Assembly: GCF_018967845.1 (NCBI RefSeq)
Contig: NZ_JAHLZZ010000001.1
Span: forward strand, 1,674,001 to 1,738,000
Length of the DNA stretch: 64,000 nucleotides
Direction: 5' to 3'
From: Hymenobacter siberiensis
GTDB lineage: Bacteria; Bacteroidota; Bacteroidia; Cytophagales; Hymenobacteraceae
Positions 45,083 to 54,582 of this stretch are shown piece by piece. Below the pieces are notes generated by a model. That model saw nothing but the letters and a program-made list of their open reading frames with translations, searched no databases and was not told the origin of the DNA. Both the position numbers and the translations under genes were made by a program. Numbering within the stretch: position 1 is the stretch's first letter; each line of letters opens with the position of its first letter.

Positions 45083-46021
45083 ATGGCCCTCACGCTTATT
45101 GTTTTTGCCGGTTTTTATGCCACTCCCCGCCACACGGTGCACTACGCCAATACCCTGGCGCAGGCCCTGCACGGCCCGCTGGTGCTACTGCACGTCAACC
45201 GGGCGTCCATGTTCGACCCCTACGCGCTGATGGCCGATAGCTACCACCAGGACGAGTTGAACCGCCAGACGGATACCGCCGCCGCCCTCTACCGGTTGGC
45301 CGAGGAGCTGCACACCCAGCCCACCGTGGAGGTGGCCACCGACCTGCTGCCCGAAGTGGCCCGGGACCTGGCCACCCGGCACCATCCGGCCCTGTTTGTG
45401 CTCAGCCAGCCCGCCGCGCAGCCGGCCGATAGCAGCGTGGCCCAGGGCTGTGCCGAGCTGTTGCGGGCCGGCCACTTCCCGCTGCTGCTGGTGCCGCCCA
45501 CCGCCCCGGCCGACCAGCCCCCATGCCGCATCCTCATCGCCGCCGACCGCGAGCCCTTCCTGCTGGCCACCCAGGCTCAACCTCTGCGCCAGCTGCTGGC
45601 GCTGCCCGGCGCGGTGCTCACCGTGGCCCACGTATCGAGCGGGGTGGAAGACGACGCCGGGTGCAGTGCCGCCCTGCGCGCCGTGCAGCTCAGCGGCCTG
45701 CTAACGGGCCTGCCCACGCCCGGGCTGCGCGGCTACAAGCACGACAGCTACGCCGAGGGCCTGCTGGCCGCCGTGCAGGACACTCAGGCCGATATGGTCA
45801 TCGTACTGGCCCGCGAGCGCAGCTACCTTGGCGAGCTTTTTCATGAAAGCGTGACGGCTCGCCTGCTGGCCCATTGCCCCGTGTCGGTGCTGGTGCTGCC
45901 GGTGGTAGCGCCCGCGCCCGCCCCTGTGTCCGCTTCCGCGTCCGCGGACGCGTCGAACCACTTCGCGATTGCCGCCCAGCTTACCAATTCGGTGCTTGCT
46001 GGCCTAGCTCCCGCCAACTGA
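45083..46021 (+). CDS. Universal stress protein, tandem Usp domains (second copy)
   Basis: 312 aa from ATG 45083; the longer frame lacks Usp character. Two Usp-type domains (about 1-150 and 155-275) are followed by an Ala/Ser/Pro-rich tail of about 40 residues. The second domain ends with YLGELFHESVTARLLAHCP, parallel to the LLGGLFHRSVTA of the preceding gene, so the pair arose by duplication. The intergenic region at 45022-45035 has a small CATGCTGAGCATG palindrome. Confidence 0.9.
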   Translation: MALTLIVFAGFYATPRHTVHYANTLAQALHGPLVLLHVNRASMFDPYALMADSYHQDELNRQTDTAAALYRLAEELHTQPTVEVATDLLPEVARDLATRHHPALFVLSQPAAQPADSSVAQGCAELLRAGHFPLLLVPPTAPADQPPCRILIAADREPFLLATQAQPLRQLLALPGAVLTVAHVSSGVEDDAGCSAALRAVQLSGLLTGLPTPGLRGYKHDSYAEGLLAAVQDTQADMVIVLARERSYLGELFHESVTARLLAHCPVSVLVLPVVAPAPAPVSASASADASNHFAIAAQLTNSVLAGLAPAN

Positions 46022-46082
46022 CCGTTGGCGGGCCTCACCGGTAGCCTTCTGCTTATTCTGCTCACTCGAAAACCCTAAAGCT

Positions 46083-46277
46083 TTGAAAAAGAAGCCACTG
46101 CTGCCGCCCACCACTACGCCGGTTGTGCCGGACCTGGCTGCCGATGCCCACGAAGGCACGCCGGAATACGGCGAATTCGGGGAGCCGTCTACCGAGCCGG
46201 CCCCGGAGCCCGCCCCCGACCACCGGGCCGAGGGCGGCAACGTGTTCGACCTGCGCGATGAGCAAACTACTCTCTAA
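46083..46277 (+). CDS. Small acidic protein, TTG start
   Basis: 64 aa with a TTG start followed by three Lys. The middle is rich in Glu, Pro and Thr, and the C-terminus ends in DLRDEQTTL. No domain recognised. The codon pattern and its position in the stress block make it plausible, and nearby genes are all on the same strand. It may be a disordered stress peptide. Confidence 0.4.
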   Translation: MKKKPLLPPTTTPVVPDLAADAHEGTPEYGEFGEPSTEPAPEPAPDHRAEGGNVFDLRDEQTTL

Positions 46278-46405
46278 TAAAAATCAGATAATCAGGCAAT
46301 TATTGTCATGGCCCGGCTAAGCCCGGCCCTGGACCTTTATGCCCGGCGCAACCCCCGGCCCCGACCGGTTCGGGAGCTGCGCCGACAGCTTAAAATACCG
46401 ACATC

Positions 46406-47158
46406 ATGGATAAAGATTTGCAAGGAAAAACGGCCCTGGTTACCGGGGCGGCGTCGGGTATTGGCCGGGCGGTGGCGCTGCTCTACGGGCAGCACGGGGC
46501 CAACGTCATGGTGTCGGATATCGACGAGGAGCAGGGCCGGCAGGTGGTGGCTGAGCTAACCGCCGCCGGGGTCAACGCCCGCTTCTACAAGGCCGATGTG
46601 GGCGACCCCGCCCAGTGCCACCAGCTGGTGCAGGAAACCGTGGCCGCCTTCGGCACCCTCGACGTGGCCTGCAACAACGCCGGCATCACCGGCGAGCTGA
46701 GCCTGACCGCCGACTACTCGCTCGAAGGCTGGCAGAAGATTATCAACGTGAACCTGAACAGCGTGTTTTTCTGCCTCAAATACGAGCTGGAAGTGATGTT
46801 GAAGCAGGGCCACGGCGCGATTATCAACATGGCCTCCATTCTGGGGCAGGTGGGCACGCCCACGCTGGCGGGCTACGTGGCAGCCAAGCACGCCGTGGTG
46901 GGCCTCACCCAAACGGCGGCCCAGGAATACGCCGCGCAGGGCGTTCGCATCAACGCGGTGGGCCCGGGCTATATCGATACGCCGCTGCTCAAGGACTTCT
47001 CGGCCGAAACCAAGCAGGCGCTCGTGGCGCTGCATCCCATCGGCCGGCTGGGCCGGTCCGAGGAAGTGGCCGAGCTGGTCATCTGGCTCAGCTCCGACAA
47101 GGCCTCGTTCGTCACCGGCGCCTACTACCCCGTCGATGGCGGCTATCTGGCCAAATAA
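46406..47158 (+). CDS. SDR-family oxidoreductase, glucose-1-dehydrogenase-like
   Basis: 250 aa classical SDR. The cofactor motif TGAASGIGRAVAL lies near 14, then NNAGITGELS, the catalytic Ser in MASILGQVG, the Tyr-Lys pair in GYVAAKHAVVG, and the C-terminal PVDGGYLAK. Asp at the end of the second strand (SDIDEEQG) suggests NAD preference. The substrate is not predictable. It follows the Usp genes and may supply redox balance in the stress block. Confidence 0.93.
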   Translation: MDKDLQGKTALVTGAASGIGRAVALLYGQHGANVMVSDIDEEQGRQVVAELTAAGVNARFYKADVGDPAQCHQLVQETVAAFGTLDVACNNAGITGELSLTADYSLEGWQKIINVNLNSVFFCLKYELEVMLKQGHGAIINMASILGQVGTPTLAGYVAAKHAVVGLTQTAAQEYAAQGVRINAVGPGYIDTPLLKDFSAETKQALVALHPIGRLGRSEEVAELVIWLSSDKASFVTGAYYPVDGGYLAK

Positions 47159-47187
47159 GCGCACTCTTTATTGCCAAGCTCTTCCTG

Positions 47188-47226
47188 AACATTGTGGAAG
47201 CCCACGCCAACACCTGCCGGCCCTAG
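47188..47226 (+). pseudogene. Remnant matching the C-terminus of a histone-deacetylase-family gene
   Basis: The phrase NIVEAHANTCRP followed by a stop parallels IDIIEAHANTYRV near the end of the gene at 60516-61415. About 12 codons only. No other part of such a gene is nearby, so it may be the far end of a lost duplicate. A 59-codon ORF at 47257-47436 in the 372-base gap to the phosphoketolase gene has no family I recognise. Confidence 0.35.
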
Positions 47227-47530
47227 TCGTTTAGCGAGGCTGACTTTTGGGGATTTATGCTTGCCCAATCGCAGCCTCGCCCTGAGTTGCTGGCACTGGG
47301 GCCGCAGCCGAAAGCCCGCTACCGCCTCCAGCCGTTGTTCGTCGGCATTGCGGCCGGCCCGGGCATTCAGGGCATTTGCCACATCGCTCAGCCATCGACC
47401 TGCGCCCGGCTGGCTGCTTTTGGCTTGTCCGTGTAATGCGCCATCCCCAGCAGTGGGGCGTGCATGATTGCGCCGCTCGACCACCAGCTTTAGCTGGCTG
47501 GCGAAGAAAAACCGACTAACTCCAAGTTCT

Positions 47531-49933
47531 ATGGAAACCAACACCCTCGCCCCGCCGGCCGTGCGCCCCGCTCCCACGCCGCTCACGACGGAAGAAGCCG
47601 CGCTTATCGACGCCTACTGGCGGGCGGCCAACTACCTGTCGGTGGGCCAGATATACTTGTGCGACAATCCCTTGCTGCGCGAGCCACTCACGCTGGCGCA
47701 CGTCAAGAAGATGCTGCTGGGGCATTGGGGCACCACGCCGGGCCAGAACTTCATCTACACGCACCTCAACCGGGCCATCAAAGCGCATGACCTGAACATG
47801 ATTTACCTCTCCGGCCCCGGCCACGGCGGGCCGGCGGTGGTGGCGGGCACGTATCTGGAAGGCACCTACAGCGAAGTATACCCGAGTATCAGCCAGGATG
47901 AAATTGGGCTGAAACGGCTTTTTACGCAGTTTTCCTACCCCGGTGGCATCTCCAGCCACGCCTCGCCCCAAACGCCGGGCTCCATCCACGAGGGCGGCGA
48001 ATTGGGCTACTCGCTCAGCCACGCCTTCGGGGCGGTGTTTGATAACCCCGAGCTGGTGGTGGCCTGCGTGATTGGCGACGGTGAGGCCGAAACCGGCCCG
48101 CTGGCCACCGCCTGGCACTCCAACAAGTTCCTCAACCCGGCCCGCGACGGCGCAGTGCTGCCCATTCTGCACCTCAACGGCTACAAGATTTCCAATCCTA
48201 CGGTGCTGGCCCGCATCACGCCCGAAGAGCTGGACCAACTGCTGCGCGGCTACGGCTGGACGCCCTACTACGTGGAAGGCCACGAGCCCGAGCTGATGCA
48301 CCAAGCCATGGCGGCGGCCCTGGAAGAAGCTGTTGCCAACATTCAACACATTCAGTATGAGGCCCGGGAAAACGGCGACCTCACCCGGCCGCGCTGGCCG
48401 ATGATTGTGCTGAAATCGCCCAAGGGCTGGACCGGCCCCAAGCAAGTGGACGGCGTGCCCAACGAGGGTACGTTCCGTTCGCACCAGGTGCCGCTGGCCG
48501 TATCGGCCAGCGCCCCGCCCGCGCACCTGGCCCAGCTCGAAGGCTGGCTGAAAAGCTACCGGCCCGAAGAATTATTCGATGATGAAGGCAAGCTGCAGCC
48601 CGAAATAGCCGCGCTGGCCCCGCAAGGCACCCGCCGCATGGGCGCCAACCCCAACGCCAACGGCGGCCTGCTGCTGCACGATTTGCACCTGCCCAACTAC
48701 GCCGACTACGCCGTGAGAGTGCCTGCGCCGGGCGCCGTGGAGGCCAGCGATACCGGCACGGTAGGCAAGTTTCTGCGCGATGTGCTGAAGCTGAACGCCG
48801 CCCCGCGCAACTTCCGCGTCTTCGGGCCCGATGAGACGATGTCGAACAAGCTGGAAGCCGTGTTCGAGGCCACCGACCGCCAGTGGGATGCGGCCGTGCA
48901 GGTCAACGACGAGTTTCTGGCCCCCGATGGCGGCGTGCTCGAAATGCTGAGCGAGCACCAGTGCGAGGGCTGGCTGGAAGGATATTTATTGACCGGCCGG
49001 CACGGGCTGTTCAACTGCTACGAGGCGTTTGTGCACATCGTCGATTCGATGTTTAATCAGCACGCCAAGTGGCTGAAGCTGACGCTCGAAATTCCGTGGC
49101 GGCGCAAAATTGCCTCGCTCAACTACCTGCTCACGAGTACCGTGTGGCGGCAGGACCACAACGGCTTCACGCACCAGGACCCCGGCTTCATCGACCACGT
49201 TATCAACAAGAAAGCCAGTATTGTGCGCGTGTACCTGCCGCCCGATGCTAACTGCCTGCTCTCGGTGATGGACCACTGCCTGCGCAGCCGCCATTACGTG
49301 AACGTGATAGTGGCTGGCAAGCACCCCGCCCCGCAGTGGCTGAGCATGGACGCCGCCCGCACGCACTGCGCCGAGGGTATTGGCCTCTGGCCCTGGGCCA
49401 GCACCGACGCCGGTCAGGAGCCCGACGCCGTGCTGGCCTGCTGCGGCGACGTGCCCACCCTCGAAATTCTGGCCGCCGCCAGCATCCTGCGCGAGCACCT
49501 GCCGGAGCTGAAAATCCGGGTCGTCAACGTGGTCGATTTACTCAAGCTGGAGCGCAGTACCGAACACCCCCACGGCCTGAGCGAGGCCGATTACGACGCG
49601 CTGTTTACCCGCGACAAGCCCGTTATTTTCGCCTTTCACGGCTATCCGTGGCTGGTGCATCGCCTCACCTACAGCCGCGCCAACAACCAGCTCCTGCACG
49701 TGCGCGGCTACAAGGAGGAAGGTACCATCACCACGGCCTTCGACATGACGGTGCTCAACGACATGGACCGTTTCCACCTGGTCATGGACGTGCTCGACCG
49801 CGTGCCCCAGCTTGGCAACAAGGGCGCTTACCTCAAACAGTACCTCAAGGATAAGCTGGTGGAGCACAAGCGCTACATCGAACACCACGGCGAAGACATG
49901 CCCGAAATCCGCAACTGGCAGTGGAAAGCCTAG
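47531..49933 (+). CDS. xfp: Phosphoketolase (xylulose-5-P/fructose-6-P)
   Basis: 800 aa, the normal length, from ATG 47531. It splits xylulose-5-phosphate or fructose-6-phosphate with phosphate into acetyl phosphate and glyceraldehyde-3-phosphate or erythrose-4-phosphate. TPP-binding elements are GPGHGGPA (residues about 95-102) and GDGEAETGP with NGYKISNP (about 183-225). The large N, middle (about 390-600) and C domains are all complete. No acetate kinase or phosphotransacetylase is beside it. Class I aldolase follows after a 33-bp inverted repeat. Confidence 0.97.
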   Translation: METNTLAPPAVRPAPTPLTTEEAALIDAYWRAANYLSVGQIYLCDNPLLREPLTLAHVKKMLLGHWGTTPGQNFIYTHLNRAIKAHDLNMIYLSGPGHGGPAVVAGTYLEGTYSEVYPSISQDEIGLKRLFTQFSYPGGISSHASPQTPGSIHEGGELGYSLSHAFGAVFDNPELVVACVIGDGEAETGPLATAWHSNKFLNPARDGAVLPILHLNGYKISNPTVLARITPEELDQLLRGYGWTPYYVEGHEPELMHQAMAAALEEAVANIQHIQYEARENGDLTRPRWPMIVLKSPKGWTGPKQVDGVPNEGTFRSHQVPLAVSASAPPAHLAQLEGWLKSYRPEELFDDEGKLQPEIAALAPQGTRRMGANPNANGGLLLHDLHLPNYADYAVRVPAPGAVEASDTGTVGKFLRDVLKLNAAPRNFRVFGPDETMSNKLEAVFEATDRQWDAAVQVNDEFLAPDGGVLEMLSEHQCEGWLEGYLLTGRHGLFNCYEAFVHIVDSMFNQHAKWLKLTLEIPWRRKIASLNYLLTSTVWRQDHNGFTHQDPGFIDHVINKKASIVRVYLPPDANCLLSVMDHCLRSRHYVNVIVAGKHPAPQWLSMDAARTHCAEGIGLWPWASTDAGQEPDAVLACCGDVPTLEILAAASILREHLPELKIRVVNVVDLLKLERSTEHPHGLSEADYDALFTRDKPVIFAFHGYPWLVHRLTYSRANNQLLHVRGYKEEGTITTAFDMTVLNDMDRFHLVMDVLDRVPQLGNKGAYLKQYLKDKLVEHKRYIEHHGEDMPEIRNWQWKA

Positions 49934-49941
49934 CGCCCGTC

Positions 49942-50045
49942 CTGTCATCCTGAGCGCAGCGAAGGACCTTATCACCGAAGAACAGTTTGCCGTAATTCAA
50001 CTGATGCGAGCATGATAAGGTCCTTCGCTGCGCTCAGGATGACAG
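49942..50045. repeat. Perfect 33-bp inverted repeat (GTCATCCTGAG class)
   Basis: Arms 49942-49974 and 50013-50045 pair over all 33 bases around a 38-base spacer. It starts eight bases after the phosphoketolase stop and ends 19 bases before the aldolase start, so a transcript crossing both would carry a large hairpin. Confidence 0.97.
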
Positions 50046-50064
50046 TCGTTTTAATAGTAAAGCC

Positions 50065-51081
50065 ATGAACCTAAACACCCTAATCACCACCGCTCAGGCG
50101 CTGATGGCCCCCGGCAAGGGCCTGCTGGCGATGGACGAAAGCACCGGCACCTGCAACGCCCGCTTCGCCGCGCTGGGCATCCCCGAAACCGTGGAGGCCC
50201 GCCGCGCCTACCGCGAACTGCTGGTGACCACGCCGGGCCTTGGCGCGGGCATCAGCGGGGCCATTCTGTTTGATGAAACCATCCGGCAGCGTACGGTGGC
50301 GGGCGTTTCTTTCATGGAAATCCTGCAGCAGGCGGGCATCATCCCCGGCATCAAGGTAGACCTGGGCGCGCACGAGCTGGCCGGCTTCCCCGGCGAGCAG
50401 GTGACTGAAGGGCTCGACGGCCTGCGCCCGCGCCTGGCCGAATACGCGGCGCTGGGAGCCCGCTTTGCCAAGTGGCGGGCGGTGCTCACCATCGGCCACG
50501 ACCGGCCCAGCCGGGCCGGCATTGTGGCCAATGCCCACGCCCTGGCCCGCTACGCCGCCCTGTGCCAGGCGGCCGGCCTGGTGCCCATCGTGGAGCCCGA
50601 AGTGCTGCTGACCGGCCCCCACGCCCTGGCCCGCTGCGCCGCCGTGACGGAAGACGTGCTGCACGAGGTGTTCGCCCAGCTGCGCATTCAGAGCGTGGCC
50701 CTGGAAGGCATGTTGCTAAAGCCCAGCATGGTGCTGGCCGGGGCCGACTGCCCCAAACAGCCCACCACCGCCCAGGTGGCCGACGCTACCGTGGCCTGCC
50801 TGCTGCGCACGGTGCCGGCGGCCGTGCCGGGTTTGGCATTTTTGTCGGGTGGGCAGTCGCCCGATGCCGCCACGCGCCACCTGGCGGCCATGCACAAGCG
50901 GTTTGCCGGCCGGCTGCCGTGGGCGCTCACGTTCTCATTTGGCCGGGCGCTGCAACAGTCGGCCCTGGAAATATGGGGCGGGCAGGCCGCCAGCGTGGCC
51001 GCCGCTCAGCAGGCCCTGCTGGAGCGGGTGCGCAGCAACGCGGCGGCGGTGGGGGCGGCGCACGTTAGCCTGAACTGTTAA
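50065..51081 (+). CDS. Class I fructose-bisphosphate aldolase
   Basis: 338 aa. The N-terminal GKGLLAMDESTGTCN motif and the Schiff-base Lys in GMLLKPSMV (about residue 219) identify the metal-independent class I enzyme. GIKVDLG and FLSGGQSPDAATRHL complete the active site. It interconverts fructose-1,6-bisphosphate and triose phosphates, and with phosphoketolase could feed a bypass giving acetyl phosphate. It sits 33 bases upstream of the cation ATPase gene. Confidence 0.96.
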   Translation: MNLNTLITTAQALMAPGKGLLAMDESTGTCNARFAALGIPETVEARRAYRELLVTTPGLGAGISGAILFDETIRQRTVAGVSFMEILQQAGIIPGIKVDLGAHELAGFPGEQVTEGLDGLRPRLAEYAALGARFAKWRAVLTIGHDRPSRAGIVANAHALARYAALCQAAGLVPIVEPEVLLTGPHALARCAAVTEDVLHEVFAQLRIQSVALEGMLLKPSMVLAGADCPKQPTTAQVADATVACLLRTVPAAVPGLAFLSGGQSPDAATRHLAAMHKRFAGRLPWALTFSFGRALQQSALEIWGGQAASVAAAQQALLERVRSNAAAVGAAHVSLNC

Positions 51082-51113
51082 TACGAATAAGCAGAATGTC
51101 ATTTAATTAGCTG

Positions 51114-53591
51114 ATGCCCCTCCTCGCGCCCGCTCCCGGCCTTACCAGTAAAGCCGTGCTGGCCGCCCGCCTGGCCCATGGCCCCAATGTGCTGCCCGCG
51201 GCCAAGGGCTCGGGGCTGCTGGCCACCCTGCGGGAAGTAGTGCTGGAGCCCATGTTTCTGCTGCTGCTGGTGGCTTGTGCGGTGTATGTCGGGCTGGGCG
51301 AAGGGGCCGAGGCCATCACGCTGGGCGTGGCGCTACTGGCGGTGGCGGGCATCTCGGTGTACCAGGAAATTCGCAGCGATAAGGCGCTGGGGGCCCTGCG
51401 CCAGCTCACGCAGCCCCGGGCCCAGGTGCGCCGCAATGGCGAGGTAGTCACCGTGCCGGTCGAAGACCTGGTGGTGGGCGACGCGGTGCTGGTGGCCGAA
51501 GGCGCCCGCCTGCCCGCCGACGGCACCGTAACCAAGCTGAACGACTTCTCCGTGGATGAGGCCATTCTAACCGGCGAGGCCGTGCCGGTAGCCAAGGCCG
51601 TGGGCGACCCGGCCTTTGCGGGCACCAGCACCGTGGCGGGCAGCGCCTGGCTCACGGTCACGGCCGTGGGCACAGGCACCAGGCTCGGCCGCATCGGGCA
51701 GAGCCTGGAAGCTATTGATACCGAAAAAACGCCCTTGCAGCTGCAGGTGCGGCAGTTTGTGCTGCGCATGGCCTGGATGGGGGCGGCGGCGTTTGTGTTG
51801 GTGTGGGGCGTAAATTTCGCCCATTCCGGCAACTGGGTCACGGCCCTGCTCTTCGGCCTCACGTTGGCCATGTCCATTCTGCCCGAAGAAATTCCGGTGG
51901 CCTTCAGCAGCTTTATGGCGCTGGGCGCGGCCCGGCTGAGCCGGCTGGGCGTGCTCACCAAGCAGCCACAAACCGTGGAAAGCCTGGGCTCGGCCACGGT
52001 CATCTGCGCCGATAAAACCGGCACCCTCACCCAGGAGGGCATGCGCGTGGCGCAGCTTTATGATGGGGCCACGGCCAGCCTTGTGGCGCTGCCCGGTCCG
52101 CTTGCGCCCACGGCTGCCCAGGTGCTGGCCTGCGCCCGCTACGCCAGCGAAACCGAACCCTTCGACGCCATGGAAAAGGCCATTGTGGCCGCCTTTGCTA
52201 CCGCCGCCCCGGCCGACGCTACCGCCCCCAGCCCCATGCTGCACGAGTATCCGTTGGGCGGCACTCCGCCCATGATGACCCATGTGCGGCAGGTAAGCGG
52301 CCGGCCCCTGGTGGCCGGCAAAGGGGCCGTAGAGCATATTCTGGCCGTGTGCCGCCCGGCCCCGGCCGTAGCCGAGGAAATTCGGCGGGTCACCAGGGAG
52401 CTGTCGGGTCGGGGCTACCGGGTGCTGGGCGTGGCGCAGGCGGCGCAGGCCGGCCCCGACTTCCCGGCCGCGCAGGACGATTTTGCCTGGGGGTTTCTGG
52501 GGCTGATTGCCCTCGAAAACCCGCCCAAAGCCAATGCGGCGGCCGTTATCCAGGAGTTTCTGGCGGCCGGCATTCAGGTGAAGATGATAACCGGCGACTT
52601 TCCCGAAACCGCCCAGGCAATTGCCCGCCAGGTGGGCCTGCCGGGAGCCGATGTACTGCTCACCGGCCAGCAGGTGATGGACTTATCCAACGCCGAGCTT
52701 CAGCCGCAGGCCGCCACCACGGCGGTATTTGCCCGCATGTTTCCGGAGGCCAAGCTCAAAGTGGTGGAAGCCCTGAAAGCCAACGGCGAAGTAGTGGCCA
52801 TGACCGGCGACGGCGTGAACGACGGCCCTGCCCTCAAGGCGGCCCACATTGGCGTGGCCATGGGTCGGCGCGGCACCGAAGTGGCCCGCCAGGCGGCCTC
52901 GCTGGTGCTCGTCGACGACGACCTGGCGGGCATGGTGACGGCCATTGCCCAGGGCCGGCGCATTTATCAGAACTTTAAAAAGGCGGTGTTCTACGTCGTT
53001 TCCATTCACATCCCCATTGTGCTCACGGTGGCCGTGCCGCTGCTGGCGGGGTGGGAGTGGGCCAATCTGTTCACGCCCGTGCACATCATTTTCTTGGAGC
53101 TGGTGATGGGCCCGACCTGTTCCATCGCCTTCGAAAACGAGCCCGCCGAGGCCGGCCAGATGCAGCAGCCGCCGCGCCCGCTCAGCAGCACCTTCCTGGC
53201 CGGGGCCGAGCTGGGCCGCAGCCTGCTGCAGGGCCTGGGCATTGCGGCGGCGGTGCTGGGCGTGTACTACGCGGCCATGCGCCTGGGCCTGCCGCTGCCG
53301 GTGGGCCGCACGCTGGTGTTTGCCACGCTGGTGCTCAGCAACGTGGGTCTCACGCTGGTCAACCGCTCGTTTACGCAATCGGTGTGGCGCACCCTGCGCG
53401 TGCCCAACCGCATCCTCTGGCTGATGCTGGCCCTCACGCTGGCCCTGCTGCTGATTACGCTGCTGGTGCCAGCGGCGCAGCGGCTGTTCGGCTTCGCGCC
53501 CGTGCCGCTGGCCTGGCTGGGCGGGTGCGTGCTGGCCGCGCTGGCAGGCGTGGGCTGGGTGGAGGTGTACAAGGCTGTGCGGCACCAATGA
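51114..53591 (+). CDS. P2-type cation-transporting ATPase with altered ion-site motifs
   Basis: 825 aa with the P2 layout: A-domain, phosphorylation motif DKTGTLT (about residue 302), nucleotide-binding domain, hinge TGDGVNDGPAL and six C-terminal helices. In the A-domain the usual TGES is TGEA. The M4 motif is PEEIPVAF, and M6 reads ELVMGPTCSIAFENEP, where Ca2+ pumps have Asp at the position of this Gly. It most resembles Bacteroidota PacL-like ATPases, so the cargo (Ca2+, Mg2+ or another cation) is uncertain. It ends the metabolic part of the stress block. Confidence 0.93.
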   Translation: MPLLAPAPGLTSKAVLAARLAHGPNVLPAAKGSGLLATLREVVLEPMFLLLLVACAVYVGLGEGAEAITLGVALLAVAGISVYQEIRSDKALGALRQLTQPRAQVRRNGEVVTVPVEDLVVGDAVLVAEGARLPADGTVTKLNDFSVDEAILTGEAVPVAKAVGDPAFAGTSTVAGSAWLTVTAVGTGTRLGRIGQSLEAIDTEKTPLQLQVRQFVLRMAWMGAAAFVLVWGVNFAHSGNWVTALLFGLTLAMSILPEEIPVAFSSFMALGAARLSRLGVLTKQPQTVESLGSATVICADKTGTLTQEGMRVAQLYDGATASLVALPGPLAPTAAQVLACARYASETEPFDAMEKAIVAAFATAAPADATAPSPMLHEYPLGGTPPMMTHVRQVSGRPLVAGKGAVEHILAVCRPAPAVAEEIRRVTRELSGRGYRVLGVAQAAQAGPDFPAAQDDFAWGFLGLIALENPPKANAAAVIQEFLAAGIQVKMITGDFPETAQAIARQVGLPGADVLLTGQQVMDLSNAELQPQAATTAVFARMFPEAKLKVVEALKANGEVVAMTGDGVNDGPALKAAHIGVAMGRRGTEVARQAASLVLVDDDLAGMVTAIAQGRRIYQNFKKAVFYVVSIHIPIVLTVAVPLLAGWEWANLFTPVHIIFLELVMGPTCSIAFENEPAEAGQMQQPPRPLSSTFLAGAELGRSLLQGLGIAAAVLGVYYAAMRLGLPLPVGRTLVFATLVLSNVGLTLVNRSFTQSVWRTLRVPNRILWLMLALTLALLLITLLVPAAQRLFGFAPVPLAWLGGCVLAALAGVGWVEVYKAVRHQ

Positions 53592-53776
53592 TACCAGAGC
53601 CGGCTTGGGCCGCGAAGCGGAGCCGAAGCCGCCGCTCGCAAATAAGCTGAATAATGAAGTTGTATAGTCCAATGATTATCAAGTGAAAATTGGATTTACA
53701 TCATGGGTTGCGCCGGCCGCCGGCCGGAACCTTGCGGAGCCTTGTTTCGGGCCGATTGCCATTTCCGCTTCATTCC

Positions 53777-53920
53777 ATGAAAGTTACCGTCTTCAGTACC
53801 CTGGCCTTCGCGCGCCGGGCTCTGGAACAAACCACGGCCGGCCGCCACGTGCTGCGGCCCCGCGAAGCCCTTACCACCACTGCCGCTGCCGTTGTGGCCC
53901 GTCCCGATGCCCGGGCTGCG
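53777..53920 (+). pseudogene. Possible N-terminal remnant of a D-lactate dehydrogenase
   Basis: From ATG 53777 the sequence reads a MKVTVFSTLAFARRALEQ stretch, then GRHVLRPREALTT, which resembles the first strand and helix of D-LDH/2-hydroxyacid dehydrogenases. After about 45 codons the similarity ends and the frame runs into the BLUF gene in another frame. No catalytic domain is present. The match is by pattern only. Confidence 0.4.
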
Positions 53921-53967
53921 CCCCGGCCCGGCTGTAACCCCCTCGCCCGCCTTTCTGCTTATCTGTT

Positions 53968-54408
53968 ATGCAACCGTATCACCTTATATACCAAAGCCAG
54001 TGGATGGAGCCGATGGGGACCACCGCCCTCCACAAGCTGCTGCTGCAGTCCCGCGCCTACAACCGGCAGCACGGCATCACCGGCGTGCTGCTGCACACGC
54101 CCGAGGGCCGCTTTCTGCAAGTGCTGGAAGGCCCCCGGGCCGCCGTCCGGCACCTCTATTACCACGCCATCCTGTCGGACCCGCGCCACCACCACTGCCA
54201 CGTGCTGGGCGAAGGGTCGTGGCCAACGCGCAGTTTCGCTACCTGGACGATGGGCCTCCGCCACGCCCAGCCCGGCGACCTGCGCACCCTGCTGGGCGAG
54301 GCCACCAACAACTCCCTCGGCCTGACGCCCCGCCCTTACCCCCGGCCCCAGCCACTCGGCCTGGTGCTCGATTTTGTGGCCCTGGACCACGTTCCGGCCT
54401 GGCAGTAG
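53968..54408 (+). CDS. Short BLUF-domain blue-light sensor
   Basis: 146 aa, essentially a BLUF domain with a short C-terminal extension. The flavin-contacting residues are at positions close to those of PixD: Tyr8 (in HLIYQS), Asn32 (in RAYNRQHGITG), Gln51 (in FLQVLEG), plus Trp93 and Met95 in TWTMG. It should bind FAD and signal by hydrogen-bond switching. No EAL or GGDEF domain is fused, so it must act through a partner protein. It lies between the cation ATPase gene and a CsbD-like gene. Confidence 0.93.
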   Translation: MQPYHLIYQSQWMEPMGTTALHKLLLQSRAYNRQHGITGVLLHTPEGRFLQVLEGPRAAVRHLYYHAILSDPRHHHCHVLGEGSWPTRSFATWTMGLRHAQPGDLRTLLGEATNNSLGLTPRPYPRPQPLGLVLDFVALDHVPAWQ

Positions 54409-54582
54409 CAGCCCTGAAAGCGGCCAGCCCGCCCCCGGCTTGATGAACATCATCAATTGGCCTGTTGAAAGTCAGGGCGGTGCGGCAGGCCCGGGCGCAA
54501 TCTTTGCCAAAACCCCAAAACCCCAAATGCCCAGCGCCGAAGTTGGCCTGTGGCCTGATTATCCAATTTTCATCCGCTTATT

